This document shows, in pieces, positions 17,401 through 25,030 of a stretch of 64,000 nucleotides of DNA (position 1 is its first letter; every line of letters begins with the position of its first letter). The notes under the pieces are model-generated. The model was not told the DNA's origin, searched no databases, and was given only the letters and a program-made list of their open reading frames with translations. The DNA lies in the NCBI RefSeq assembly GCF_002101395.1, contig NZ_CP019706.1, positions 2,604,001 through 2,668,000 on the forward strand, written 5' to 3'. This stretch comes from Pantoea alhagi (GTDB lineage: Bacteria; Pseudomonadota; Gammaproteobacteria; Enterobacterales; Enterobacteriaceae). The translations under genes and the position numbers were made by a program.

Positions 17401-18387
17401 GCGGGCGATAAAGTGGTCTACAGCGAAAGCCGCTCCACGCTACGCGTCTGGTGGGCAGAAACCACCTGGCAGATGCAGCGCCTGCGTGATAACCCTAACT
17501 GTGCCGATCAGGAACATGAAGCGAAAAAGGATGATAACGATCCGGGCCTGAATGTTCATCTCACCTTTAAGCCACAGGAAGATATCGCGGCTCCCTTTAT
17601 TGCTCGCGGTGCTCGGCCAAAAGTGGCCGTGCTGCGTGAGCAGGGCGTCAACTCGCATGTTGAGATGGCGGCAGCTTTCCATCGCGCCGGCTTTGATGCG
17701 GTGGATGTGCATATGAGCGATCTGCTGGCTGGCCGTACCGGCCTGGAAGAGATGCAGGCGCTGGTTGCCTGTGGCGGTTTCTCCTATGGCGACGTGCTGG
17801 GCGCTGGCGAAGGCTGGGCGAAATCAATTCTGTTCAACAGCCGCGTTCGCGATCAGTTCGAAACCTTCTTCCATCGCCCGCAAACGCTGGCGCTGGGGGT
17901 TTGTAACGGCTGTCAGATGATGTCTAACCTGCGTGAGCTGATCCCTGGCAGCGATCTCTGGCCGCGTTTTGTACGCAACCAGTCCGAACGTTTTGAAGCG
18001 CGCTTCAGCCTGGTTGAAGTCACGGCCAGCCCGTCGCTGTTGCTGGAAGGTATGACCGGCTCGCGTATGCCGATTGCCGTATCGCACGGTGAAGGTTTTG
18101 TTGAAGTGCGTGACGGTTCCCATCTTGCCGCGCTGGAGGCAAAAGGCATCGTGGCGCTGCGTTTTGTCGATAACTATGGCAAGGTAACCGAAAATTATCC
18201 TGCTAACCCTAACGGCTCGCCAAACGGCATAACCGCAGTAACCAGTGAAAACGGTCGCGTCACCATTATGATGCCGCATCCGGAGCGCGTGTTCCGTACC
18301 GTGAGCAACTCCTGGCATCCAGCCGAATGGGGTGAAGATGGCCCGTGGATGCGCATTTTCCGCAATGCGCGTAAACAGCTGGGGTAA
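14497..18387 (+). CDS. purL: Phosphoribosylformylglycinamidine synthase PurL
   Basis: Large single-chain enzyme of purine synthesis that converts FGAR to FGAM with ATP and glutamine. It has an N-terminal PurS-like domain, two AIRS-like ATP-binding halves (VETHNHPTAISPWPGAATG at about residue 294) and a C-terminal glutamine amidotransferase domain with catalytic Cys1136 in LGVCNGCQMM and the His/Glu pair in PHPERVFR. I chose ATG 14497 (MMEILRGSPALSAF), giving 1296 residues against 1295 in E. coli; a second ATG follows at 14500. A longer frame from 14449 lies inside the promoter leader. Repressed by PurR. Confidence 0.98.
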   Translation: MMEILRGSPALSAFRVNKLLTRFQDAHLPVSDIYAEYVHFADVSAPLNAEEKSRLQRLLKYGPSLAEHAPQGRLLLVTPRPGTISPWSSKATDIAHNCDLPQVRRLERGLAFYVQAPQLTEAQWPQLAALLHDRMMETVFSELQEAEKLFVQQQPQPLQSVDILTQGRAALETANQKLGLALADDEIDYLLAAFKKLGRNPNDIELYMFAQANSEHCRHKIFNADWVIDGVSQPKSLFRMIKNTFAATPDYVLSAYKDNAAVMEGSAVGRFYADAQQGVYDFHQEPTHILMKVETHNHPTAISPWPGAATGSGGEIRDEGATGRGAKPKAGLVGFSVSNLRIPGFEQPWEEDFGKPDRIVSALDIMTEGPLGGAAFNNEFGRPALNGYFRTYEERVNSHNGTELRGYHKPVMLAGGIGNIRADHVQKGEITVGAKLIVLGGPAMNIGLGGGAASSMTSGQSDADLDFASVQRDNPEMERRCQEVIDRCWQLGEENPILFIHDVGAGGLSNAMPELVSDGGRGGRFNLRDILNDEPGMSPLEVWCNESQERYVLAVAPDKLALFDRLCQRERAPYAVIGEATEEQHLTLSDSHFDNQPIDMPLDVLLGKTPKMTRDVSRLQAQGEALLRNGITLEEAVKRVLHLPTVAEKTFLITIGDRSVTGMVARDQMVGPWQIPVANCAVTTASLDSYHGEAFSIGERAPVALLDFAASARLAVGEALTNLAATDIGALKRVKLSANWMAAAGHPGEDAGLYDAVKAIGEELCPALELTIPVGKDSMSMKTRWQQENEQREMTAPLSLVITAFARVEDVRRTVTPQLQTAEDNALLLIDLGKGQNALGATALAQVYRQLGDKPADVRDVQQLAGFFSAIQALVQAGKLLAYHDRSDGGLLVTLAEMAFAGHCGIEADIATLGADALAALFNEELGAVIQVSAQDRAAVEALLSEHGLSDCVHYLGKALPGDRFVIHAGDKVVYSESRSTLRVWWAETTWQMQRLRDNPNCADQEHEAKKDDNDPGLNVHLTFKPQEDIAAPFIARGARPKVAVLREQGVNSHVEMAAAFHRAGFDAVDVHMSDLLAGRTGLEEMQALVACGGFSYGDVLGAGEGWAKSILFNSRVRDQFETFFHRPQTLALGVCNGCQMMSNLRELIPGSDLWPRFVRNQSERFEARFSLVEVTASPSLLLEGMTGSRMPIAVSHGEGFVEVRDGSHLAALEAKGIVALRFVDNYGKVTENYPANPNGSPNGITAVTSENGRVTIMMPHPERVFRTVSNSWHPAEWGEDGPWMRIFRNARKQLG

Positions 18388-18404
18388 TTTCGCATTCTGC
18401 TATC

Positions 18405-18433
18405 AACCGCACCGTTTTCGGTGCGGTTTTTTT
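18405..18433 (+). terminator. Intrinsic terminator of purL
   Basis: AACCGCACC (18405-18413) pairs with GGTGCGGTT (18420-18428) around a 6-base loop and runs into a T-tract. It is a strong textbook terminator 18 bases after the purL stop. Confidence 0.92.
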
Positions 18434-18479
18434 ATTTTTAAGGGAGCGTTGCTAATCTGCGACAGTGCAGGGAGTAGGG

Positions 18480-18497
18480 TGTCTCTAAAAGGAGACA
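18480..18497 (+). promoter_or_regulatory. GlrR (QseF) activator site upstream of glmY
   Basis: TGTC-N10-GACA at 18480-18497 matches the known GlrR binding motif. It sits about 200 bases upstream of the glmY start, a normal enhancer distance for a sigma-54 activator. A second, different inverted repeat, AGCGAC-N10-GTCGCT at 18554-18575, lies between this site and the promoter and may bind GlrR or another protein. Confidence 0.7.
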
Positions 18498-18655
18498 TTT
18501 AATTAATTGATATTTATGGGGTTTTAATAATAACATTCACAATGTTGCCAATAAGCGACAGGATCGAGGGTCGCTGTTTAGGTTAAGTCACTTTTCAGCA
18601 ATGTTCGCCACTGCAATGCCTTAATAATTAACCAGTTATATAATTATTTTAAAGT

Positions 18656-18671
18656 TGGCACATAGTTTGCT
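18656..18671 (+). promoter_or_regulatory. Sigma-54 promoter of glmY
   Basis: TGGCAC (18656-18661), 5 bases, TTGCT (18667-18671) is a perfect -24/-12 promoter. The -12 element lies about 13 bases before A18683, the first base homologous to E. coli GlmY. TAATAT at 18671-18676 with a weak TTTAAA at 18648-18653 could be an overlapping sigma-70 promoter with the same start, as known in E. coli. Confidence 0.9.
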
Positions 18672-18682
18672 AATATATCCGC

Positions 18683-18906
18683 AGTGGCTCATTCACCTCC
18701 TTATGACAGCCCTGCTAACGCGGTCAAGCGCTTCATAAAACGCCGAATGACGCACAAAACGGTGCCTGCCGTCCACGTACCGATAATAGTTCGCTTGCGA
18801 CTTTATCAAACACCGGGCGCAACGTTGAGTTAGGCACCACCTAATTTTAATGCGGTGAATATTCATCGCATCTGGAACGGCAGGGCTTCGGCTCTGCCGT
18901 TTTTAT
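18683..18906 (+). ncRNA. glmY: Small regulatory RNA GlmY
   Basis: The 5' end AGTGGCTCATTCACC is the same as I recall for E. coli GlmY, and the RNA lies in the same place, between purL and glrK. GlmY binds the adaptor RapZ and so spares GlmZ from RNase E, which raises glmS translation and amino-sugar synthesis. It ends with an 11-bp stem (18876-18886 with 18891-18901) capped by a UUCG tetraloop and followed by T-rich sequence. The predicted length of about 220 bases is longer than the 184-base E. coli RNA; the middle part is diverged. Expression is expected from the sigma-54 promoter under GlrR. Confidence 0.9.
18876..18906 (+). terminator. Terminator of glmY
   Basis: AACGGCAG (18876-18883) pairs with CTGCCGTT (18894-18901), extended inward to close a UUCG loop, and is followed by TTTTATTT. 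It ends GlmY about 100 bases before glrK, so glrK needs read-through or another promoter. Confidence 0.88.
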
Positions 18907-19010
18907 TTCTGCGGCCACTACCGCGTTTCCGCTGGCTACTTTTTGCTTCAGACTTTCCTCCCGCCGCGTTGTTGGTTAGCATCATTCTTCCTTCAATAAG
19001 GATAATGCAT

Positions 19011-20435
19011 GTGAAAACCTGGCGACTGTTTCCGCGTTCCCTGCGTCAGCTGGTGCTGATGGCGTTTTTACTGGTCTTGCTGCCGTTGCTGGTACTGGCA
19101 TGGCAAGCCTGGGAAAGCCTTTCGGCGCTCAGCCAGCAGGCTGCCGATACCAATCGCACCACGCTAACCGACATTCGGCGCAGTGAGGCTATGGCGCGCA
19201 CCGCGCTGGAGCTGGAGCGCAGCTATCGTCAATATTGCGTTCTTGGCGATCCAATGCTGGCACGGCTCTATCAAACCCAGCGCGTACGCTATTCTCAGAT
19301 GCTGGATGCCCACGCTCAGGTGCTGCCCGACCTGCGCGCCTGGCACAGCCTGCGTCAGGCATTGTCCCGGCTGGAGCAATTGCACTGTCTGAACAGTAAC
19401 CCGATCAGCGCTGCCACGGAGAGCCTGACAAGCTTTTCCAGCGCGAATGCGCAAATGGTACAGGCCACGCGTGAAACCGCCTTTTCGCGTGGCTTACAGC
19501 TGCAACGGGAGATCGCCGAGCGCGGACAGTTCTTTGGCTGGCAGGCGCTGCTGCTGTTTATGGTAACGCTGGGGCTGGTACTGTTGTTTACCCGCATGAT
19601 TATCGGACCGGTAAAAAGAGTTGAAAGGATGATCAACCGGCTGGGCGAAGGCCGGCCGCTGGGCAATATGGTTGGCTTTAAAGGCCCGCGAGAGATCCGG
19701 GCGCTGGGCCAGCGCATCATGTGGCTGAGCGAACGGCTGGCATGGCTGGAATCACAGCGCCATGAGTTTTTACGCCATATCTCCCATGAGCTAAAAACGC
19801 CTCTGGCCAGCATGCGCGAAGGCACCGAGCTGTTAGCGGATGAGGTAGCGGGACCGCTGACCGCCGATCAGAAAGAGGTGGTCGCCATTCTGGACGGCAG
19901 CAGCCGTCATTTGCAGCGCTTGATCGAACAGCTGCTTGACTACAACCGCAAGCTGGCAGACAGTCCGCAGCCGCTGGAAACGGTAAACCTGGCGGAAATT
20001 ATTCATAGCGTGGTTGACGCGCACGCGCTTCCGGCGCGCAGTAAACTGATGCAAACCGAGGTAGACCTGCAGGTTGCCACCTGTCGCGCGGAACCGATGC
20101 TGCTGATGCGGGTGATCGATAATCTCTATTCTAACGCTGTATATTACGGCAGTGAATCCGGTACCATTTGGCTGCGCAGCCAGAAGCACGGCAACCGGGT
20201 ATGGATTGATGTAGCTAACACCGGCACGCCGATTCCTGTTGCAGAACAGGCAATGATCTTTGAGCCTTTTTTCCAGGGAAGCCAGCAGCGTAAGGGCGCG
20301 GTTAAAGGCAGTGGTTTGGGGTTGAGCATTGCCAAAGATTGCCTGCGGCGTATGCAGGGCGATCTGCAGCTAATCACCACGGATCAGGCTGATATTTGCT
20401 TCCGTATTGAACTTAATTTGAGCGCCGGGAAATGA
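19011..20435 (+). CDS. glrK: Two-component sensor kinase GlrK (QseE)
   Basis: Inner-membrane histidine kinase that phosphorylates GlrR. Membrane segments are at about residues 13-32 and 178-196, with a periplasmic domain of about 145 residues between them, then a HAMP linker, the phospho-acceptor His259 in LRHISHELKTPLASMREG, and a C-terminal ATPase domain (DNLYSNAVYY, GSGLGLSIAKD). I chose the GTG at 19011: VKTWRLFPRSLRQL aligns with the E. coli start, AAGGA at 18998-19002 is 8 bases away, and the length of 474 equals E. coli within one residue. The ATG at 19005 is too close to that ribosome site. Confidence 0.93.
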   Translation: MKTWRLFPRSLRQLVLMAFLLVLLPLLVLAWQAWESLSALSQQAADTNRTTLTDIRRSEAMARTALELERSYRQYCVLGDPMLARLYQTQRVRYSQMLDAHAQVLPDLRAWHSLRQALSRLEQLHCLNSNPISAATESLTSFSSANAQMVQATRETAFSRGLQLQREIAERGQFFGWQALLLFMVTLGLVLLFTRMIIGPVKRVERMINRLGEGRPLGNMVGFKGPREIRALGQRIMWLSERLAWLESQRHEFLRHISHELKTPLASMREGTELLADEVAGPLTADQKEVVAILDGSSRHLQRLIEQLLDYNRKLADSPQPLETVNLAEIIHSVVDAHALPARSKLMQTEVDLQVATCRAEPMLLMRVIDNLYSNAVYYGSESGTIWLRSQKHGNRVWIDVANTGTPIPVAEQAMIFEPFFQGSQQRKGAVKGSGLGLSIAKDCLRRMQGDLQLITTDQADICFRIELNLSAGK

Positions 20436-20441
20436 TAGCCA

Positions 20442-21161
20442 ATGACCATATTTACATTCTCTGCCGCACAAAGTTTTGGCCGTCCTCTGCTGTTGATGTC
20501 GGCCTTACTGGTTGCTGCCTGTCAGCAGCCCACTCACAGCGTTTTACCTAATCAGGCTGCGACGCCGCCTGAACCGAAAATCAATATCGTTGATTATCTG
20601 GCGGTCGATTGCGCTCGCGTCTGGCACATTGATGACAGCAGCAGTATTAAAAATCCGCTCTACTGGATACGCGCCATTGATTGCGCAGCCAGGCTGTCGC
20701 CGGTACAGGCGCGGGCGGAGGCGCACGGCTGGCCTGCCACTAACTGGCAAAACAGCTTTAAACAGGGGATCCTGCTGGATAACGGCAACGTTACGCCGGT
20801 TGAACGGCGTCAGTACGTAGAGCAGCTGGACAGTTTCAGCGTGGCTTATCCCGCCTCGGTACGCCCGCTACTGCAGCTGTGGCGTAATAATCAGGCGTCC
20901 CAGCTGGATTTATCAGAAAGCCGGACGCGCTACCATCATCTGCAGCAGAGCAGCGACAGTCAGCTTGATGCGCTGCGACAAAAGCAGCGCAGCCTGAATC
21001 GGGAGTTGATGGAGACGCGTCGCAAGCTGGAGACGCTGACCGATATTGAACGGCAGCTCTCGTCGCGTAAGTCGCCTGATGTCTCAGATAATAATCATTC
21101 TGATGAGAGCGTGACATCCGCGCCGTCAGGTGAAAACAGCCATGAAAAAGAGGCGCAATAA
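20442..21161 (+). CDS. qseG: Outer-membrane lipoprotein QseG (YfhG)
   Basis: Lipoprotein with a signal peptide ending in the lipobox LLVAAC (Cys27). In E. coli the protein between glrK and glrR interacts with the GlrK sensor domain and stimulates it. The C-terminal half (about residues 160-205) is predicted coiled coil, with QQSSDSQLDALRQKQRSL and TLTDIERQLSSRK strongly conserved with E. coli. 239 residues against 237. The N-terminal part is more divergent. Its stop overlaps the glrR ATG by one base. Confidence 0.92.
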   Translation: MTIFTFSAAQSFGRPLLLMSALLVAACQQPTHSVLPNQAATPPEPKINIVDYLAVDCARVWHIDDSSSIKNPLYWIRAIDCAARLSPVQARAEAHGWPATNWQNSFKQGILLDNGNVTPVERRQYVEQLDSFSVAYPASVRPLLQLWRNNQASQLDLSESRTRYHHLQQSSDSQLDALRQKQRSLNRELMETRRKLETLTDIERQLSSRKSPDVSDNNHSDESVTSAPSGENSHEKEAQ

Positions 21162-22498
21162 TGCCACGTAACTCTGCCCGTTTGCTGCTGGTTGATGACG
21201 ATCCCGCGCTGCTGAAGCTATTGGGGATGCGTCTGACCAGCGAAGGTTTTCTGGTCACGACGGCCAGCAGCGGGCCAGACGCGCTGCGTCAGCTGAATAA
21301 AGAGAAGGTCGATCTGGTGATCAGCGACCTGCGTATGGATGAAATGGATGGCCTGGCGCTGTTTGGCGAAATTCAGAAGCTCCATCCTGGCCTGCCGGTA
21401 ATTATCCTGACGGCGCACGGCTCGATACCTGAAGCGGTTTCAGCCACGCGCCAGGGCGTTTTTAGCTTTCTTACCAAGCCTGTGGATCGGGATGCGCTCT
21501 ATAAGGCGATTGATGAAGCAATGTCCCATAGCGCGCCAGCCAGCAATGATGCCTGGCGCGAAGCGATTGTTACCCGCAGCCCGCTGATGCAGCGCCTGCT
21601 GGAACAGGCGCATATGGTGGCGCAATCTGACGTCAGCGTACTGATTAACGGGCAAAGCGGTACCGGCAAAGAGGTGCTGGCGAAGGCGATTCATGCCGCC
21701 AGCCCGCGAGCCGGTAAGCCTTTTATTGCCATTAACTGCGGCGCTTTGCCGGAACAGTTGCTGGAATCGGAGCTGTTTGGTCATGCCCGGGGTGCCTTTA
21801 CCGGAGCGGTAAGCGCGCGTGAAGGACTTTTCCAGGCGGCTGAAGGCGGCACGCTATTTTTAGATGAAATCGGCGATATGCCGCAAACGTTGCAGGTTAA
21901 ACTGCTGCGCGTGCTGCAGGAACGGAAAGTACGACCTTTGGGCAGCAACCGCGACCTGGACATTAACGTGCGCATCCTTTCCGCCACCCATCGTGATTTG
22001 CCGAAAGCGATGGAGAAGCAGGAGTTTCGCGAGGATCTGTTTTATCGCCTGAATGTGGTAAGCCTGAAAATTCCGGCGTTGCATGAGCGTGCCGAGGATA
22101 TTCCGCTACTGGCGAATCATCTGTTGCGCCAGGCGGCAGAACGGCATAAACCCTTTGTCCGCAGCTTCTCAACCGATGCCATGAAGCGTCTGATGAGCGC
22201 CAGCTGGCCCGGCAACGTGCGTCAGCTGGTTAACGTTATTGAGCAGTGCGTGGCGTTGACCTCCGCGCCGGTAATTAGCGAGGCGCTGGTGGAGCAGGCG
22301 CTGGCGGGCGAAAACACGGTGCTGCCGACCTTTGTCGAGGCGCGTAATCAGTTTGAACTGAACTATCTGCGTAAGCTGCTGCAGATGACCAGGGGCAACG
22401 TTACCAACGCGGCGAGGCTGGCAGGACGCAATCGCACTGAATTTTATAAGCTGCTGGCACGTCACGAGCTGGACGCTAACGACTTCAAAGAGTTGTAG
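21161..22498 (+). CDS. glrR: Sigma-54-dependent response regulator GlrR (QseF)
   Basis: Activator of glmY and, in E. coli, of rpoE. The receiver domain (residues 1-125) has the phospho-acceptor Asp56 in LVISDLRMDEMDG. The AAA+ domain has the Walker A NGQSGTGKEVLAKAI near residue 164 and the sigma-54-contact loop GAFTGA; a Fis-type helix-turn-helix is at the C-terminus (NVTNAARLAGRNRTEFYKLL). 445 residues, like E. coli. Translationally coupled to qseG. Together with the glmY promoter it forms a local activator-target module. Confidence 0.96.
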   Translation: MPRNSARLLLVDDDPALLKLLGMRLTSEGFLVTTASSGPDALRQLNKEKVDLVISDLRMDEMDGLALFGEIQKLHPGLPVIILTAHGSIPEAVSATRQGVFSFLTKPVDRDALYKAIDEAMSHSAPASNDAWREAIVTRSPLMQRLLEQAHMVAQSDVSVLINGQSGTGKEVLAKAIHAASPRAGKPFIAINCGALPEQLLESELFGHARGAFTGAVSAREGLFQAAEGGTLFLDEIGDMPQTLQVKLLRVLQERKVRPLGSNRDLDINVRILSATHRDLPKAMEKQEFREDLFYRLNVVSLKIPALHERAEDIPLLANHLLRQAAERHKPFVRSFSTDAMKRLMSASWPGNVRQLVNVIEQCVALTSAPVISEALVEQALAGENTVLPTFVEARNQFELNYLRKLLQMTRGNVTNAARLAGRNRTEFYKLLARHELDANDFKEL

Positions 22499-22620
22499 TT
22501 TTTAGTGCCGTTCACGCGGTCAGATATGTTAGCTTAGCCTGCGAAAACAGAGAGCGTATCTACCGCACACAATCTGAGTATTACCCGTCCGGCCACGGAG
22601 GGAGAGAAAAAGGGTCCGTT

Positions 22621-22959
22621 ATGAAAAAGATTGATGCAATTATCAAACCGTTCAAGCTCGACGATGTTCGCGAGGCGCTGGCTGAAGTGGGCATTACCGG
22701 GATGACCGTGACTGAAGTAAAAGGCTTTGGTCGCCAGAAAGGGCATACGGAGCTTTACCGCGGCGCGGAGTATATGGTCGACTTTCTGCCGAAGGTAAAA
22801 ATTGAAATCGTAGTGGCTGACGACATTGTTGATACCTGCGTCGATACCATTATGCAGACGGCGCAAACGGGCAAAATCGGTGACGGCAAAATCTTTGTCT
22901 ACGATGTGGCGCGCGTGGTGCGTATTCGTACCGGTGAAGAAGATGAAGAGGCGATCTGA
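22621..22959 (+). CDS. glnB: Nitrogen regulatory protein P-II (GlnB)
   Basis: Trimeric signal protein that senses 2-oxoglutarate, ATP and glutamine and controls NtrB and the adenylyltransferase GlnE. The uridylylated Tyr51 lies in the T-loop TELYRGAEYMVDFLPKVK. 112 residues, as in E. coli. The start ATG follows GGAGAG at about 15 bases. It follows glrR in the same direction with a 122-base gap, the same arrangement as in E. coli. Confidence 0.98.
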   Translation: MKKIDAIIKPFKLDDVREALAEVGITGMTVTEVKGFGRQKGHTELYRGAEYMVDFLPKVKIEIVVADDIVDTCVDTIMQTAQTGKIGDGKIFVYDVARVVRIRTGEEDEEAI

Positions 22960-22960
22960 T

Positions 22961-23018
22961 CCCACTGGCTGCTAACGTCCGGGCGAGCTGATTGCTTTCG
23001 CGCCTGGACGCCAGTGGG
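22961..23018 (+). other. Long bulged hairpin after glnB
   Basis: CCCACTGGC (22961-22969) pairs with GCCAGTGGG (23010-23018), and GTCCGGGCG (22977-22985) pairs with CGCCTGGAC (23001-23009), with a 7-base bulge on the 5' side only and a 15-base loop. The stop codon of glnB is directly upstream. There is no adequate T-run, so it looks like an mRNA 3' structure rather than a terminator. Confidence 0.6.
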
Positions 23019-23040
23019 TTTAAATCCGATCGCAGTTTTT

Positions 23041-23067
23041 GCCAGCGCCCGGTCGGGGCTGGCTTTT
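23041..23067 (+). terminator. Terminator of glnB
   Basis: GCCAGC (23041-23046) pairs with GCTGGC (23058-23063), with an inner CCC/GGG helix closing a 4-base loop, followed by TTTT. It ends 3 bases before the stop codon of the convergent racemase gene. Confidence 0.7.
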
Positions 23068-23069
23068 CA

Positions 23070-23762
23070 TCAGGCTAATGCCAGCGCGACGGCCGCTTCA
23101 GCATGAATTTGCGTGGTGTCGAACAGCGGAACCGTCGCATCCTGTTGATCGATAAGCAGCGTAATTTCCGTACAGCCCATAATAATGGCTTCCGCTCCCT
23201 GCGCGACCAGCTCTTCCATCACCGCGCGATATTTCTCTCGGGAAGCGGCATTAATATGGCCCAGGCACAGCTCCTGATAAATAACCTGATGCACGGTTTC
23301 GCGTCCGGCTTCATCCGGGATCACTACTTCAATGCCATAGTCATTCTGCAGCCGCTGTTTATAAAATGCCTGTTCCATCGTAAAGCGGGTGCCTAACAGG
23401 CCGATTTTGCCCATCCCGGCCGTTTTAATCGCTTCCGCCGTGGCGTCGGCAATATGCAGCAGCGGAAGATCGCACGCCGAGGCGATCGCAGGTGCCACTT
23501 TATGCATGGTATTGGTACAGAGCACGATAAAATCAGCGCCCGCCGCCTGCAAAGCGCGGGCTGCCGCCGCAAGCTTTTCTCCTGCTTCCTGCCAGTTACC
23601 GGCCGCCTGCAGCTGCTCTATTTCATAAAAATCAACGCTATACATCACCAGCCTGGCAGAATGCAAACCGCCAAGCTGCGCGTTGATGCCTTCGTTGATA
23701 ATTTTGTAATAGAGCGCCGTTGACTCCCAGCTCATCCCGCCCAACAAACCGATCGTTTTCAT
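23070..23762 (-). CDS. ygeA: Aspartate/glutamate racemase family protein (YgeA-like amino-acid racemase)
   Basis: Cofactor-independent amino-acid racemase. The two catalytic cysteines are in VLCTNTMHK (about residue 82) and GCTEITLLI (about 196); the start MKTIGLLGGMSWESTALYY and several long matches (LLHIADAT, GLLGTRFTMEQ, FDTTQIHAEAAVA) agree with E. coli YgeA, which has broad specificity. 230 residues, the same as YgeA. In E. coli ygeA lies elsewhere, so its position between glnB and hmp differs. Substrate cannot be read from the sequence. hmp lies 37 bases upstream in the same direction. Confidence 0.88.
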   Translation of the reverse strand: MKTIGLLGGMSWESTALYYKIINEGINAQLGGLHSARLVMYSVDFYEIEQLQAAGNWQEAGEKLAAAARALQAAGADFIVLCTNTMHKVAPAIASACDLPLLHIADATAEAIKTAGMGKIGLLGTRFTMEQAFYKQRLQNDYGIEVVIPDEAGRETVHQVIYQELCLGHINAASREKYRAVMEELVAQGAEAIIMGCTEITLLIDQQDATVPLFDTTQIHAEAAVALALA

Positions 23763-23799
23763 GCCTCACCTGCTTAAATACCCGGAATCAGCAATGAGC

Positions 23800-24984
23800 T
23801 TAAACCACTTTGTGCGGGCCAAACACCTCATAATGGATATGCTGATGGGGAACGCCGGCATCCAGCAGTTGACGTGCAACAAATTGCATGAAGCTTACCG
23901 GACCGCAAAGATAGTAGTGGCGACCTGTTTCAGCCAGCTCGGCGGCAACGGCAGACAGATCTATTTTGCCCTGCGCGCTAAAGCGTCCGGCATCTTCCTC
24001 ACGCGGCTTGCTGTACCAGACATAGCTGTTGAAATGCGGAAGCTGCGCGCCGGTTTGCGCGACTTCATCAGCAAACGCATGGCGGGCACCGTTCTCTGCC
24101 GCATGAAGCCAGCTTACCGGTGCCTGGTGAGGCTGCCTGGCAAGGGCATGCAGCATCGCCAGCATCGGCGTTAAGCCGACGCCAGCTGAAATCAGGGCCA
24201 CAGGCGTTGTCGCCTCGACCTGCAGGAAAAAGTCGCCAGCCGGCGCCGCCAGATTAACCACGTCGCCAACTTTTGCTTTCGCATGCAGCCAGCCGGAAAC
24301 CGTACCCAGCGCTTCATGTTTGACGGCGATGCGATAGTCACGACCATTTGGCGCATGGGTCAGAGAGTATTGCCGGATTTCATGGTTAGCGAAGTCAGGA
24401 TCCTGCACATGCACGCCCAGATACTGCCCTGGGTTAAAATCCGCCACCGGTTCGCCATCTACCGGCGTCAGGGTAAAGCTTTTAATGACTTCGCTCTGCT
24501 GCTGAATAGCGCTGATACGGAAAGGACGTGTGCCGCGCCAGCCGCCCGGTTTTTCCTCGTGCTCATGATAAATCTCTTCTTCGCGCTGGATAAACACATT
24601 GGCCAGCACGCCATAGGCTTTGGCCCAGGCGTCCAGCACTTCCGGGCCAGGGTTGAGCATTTCATCAATGGTGGCCAGCAGGTGTTTGCCCACAATCTGA
24701 TACTGTTCCGGCTTAACGGAAAAACTGGTGTGTTTTTGCGCGATACGCTCTACGGCAGGCAGCAGAGCCGCCAGATTTTCAAGGTTAGCGCCATAAGCAC
24801 AGATAGCGTCAAAAAGGGCCTGACGTTGATCGCCATTGCGCTGATTGCTCATATTAAACACATCTTTCAGTTCCGGGTTATGGGTAAACATCCGGTCATA
24901 AAAGTAAGCAGTTAGCGCGGGACCCGTTGCTGCCACAGCGGGCAGGGTGGATTTAACGGTGGTGATGGTTTGGGCATCAAGCAT
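23800..24984 (-). CDS. hmp: Flavohemoglobin Hmp, nitric oxide dioxygenase
   Basis: Cytoplasmic enzyme that detoxifies nitric oxide to nitrate with O2 and NAD(P)H. The globin domain (residues 1-140) has distal Tyr29 and Gln53 and the proximal heme His85 (AQKHTSF). An FAD domain with RQYSLT and an NAD domain with CGPVSFMQF follow; the protein ends YEVFGPHKVV. I start at ATG 24984 (MLDAQTITTV), which aligns with E. coli; two more codons upstream (MI) are also in frame. A clear NsrR operator precedes the gene, so nitric oxide should induce it. Divergent from glyA, as in E. coli. Confidence 0.97.
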   Translation of the reverse strand: MLDAQTITTVKSTLPAVAATGPALTAYFYDRMFTHNPELKDVFNMSNQRNGDQRQALFDAICAYGANLENLAALLPAVERIAQKHTSFSVKPEQYQIVGKHLLATIDEMLNPGPEVLDAWAKAYGVLANVFIQREEEIYHEHEEKPGGWRGTRPFRISAIQQQSEVIKSFTLTPVDGEPVADFNPGQYLGVHVQDPDFANHEIRQYSLTHAPNGRDYRIAVKHEALGTVSGWLHAKAKVGDVVNLAAPAGDFFLQVEATTPVALISAGVGLTPMLAMLHALARQPHQAPVSWLHAAENGARHAFADEVAQTGAQLPHFNSYVWYSKPREEDAGRFSAQGKIDLSAVAAELAETGRHYYLCGPVSFMQFVARQLLDAGVPHQHIHYEVFGPHKVV

Positions 24985-25007
24985 AATCACTCTCCAGTGA
25001 GATTTAT

Positions 25008-25030
25008 AAGTTGCATTTTAAATGCATGTT
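25008..25030 (-). promoter_or_regulatory. NsrR operator of hmp
   Basis: AAGTTGCATTT, one base, AAATGCATGTT forms the 11-1-11 inverted repeat of the NsrR site (consensus AANATGCATTT-N-AAATGCATNTT) with one mismatch in the left half. It lies 24 bases upstream of the hmp start. NsrR with its iron-sulfur cluster represses hmp until nitric oxide damages the cluster. Confidence 0.88.

Larger units (their letters stand above)
18388..19010. other. purL-glrK intergenic region (623 bp)
   Basis: This gap holds the purL terminator, the GlrR site, the sigma-54 promoter, GlmY and its terminator, all listed separately. The remaining 100 bases before glrK (18907-19010) contain no gene I can support; a glrK promoter may be here but I could not place it. 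Confidence 0.7.

Noticed and set aside
18855..19010. Longer N-terminus for glrK
   Set aside because: It would run through the GlmY terminator; GTG 19011 has the right ribosome site spacing and aligns with the E. coli start.
24283..24915. 210-codon plus-strand frame opposite hmp
   Set aside because: Antisense shadow of hmp, whose heme and flavin motifs are intact.
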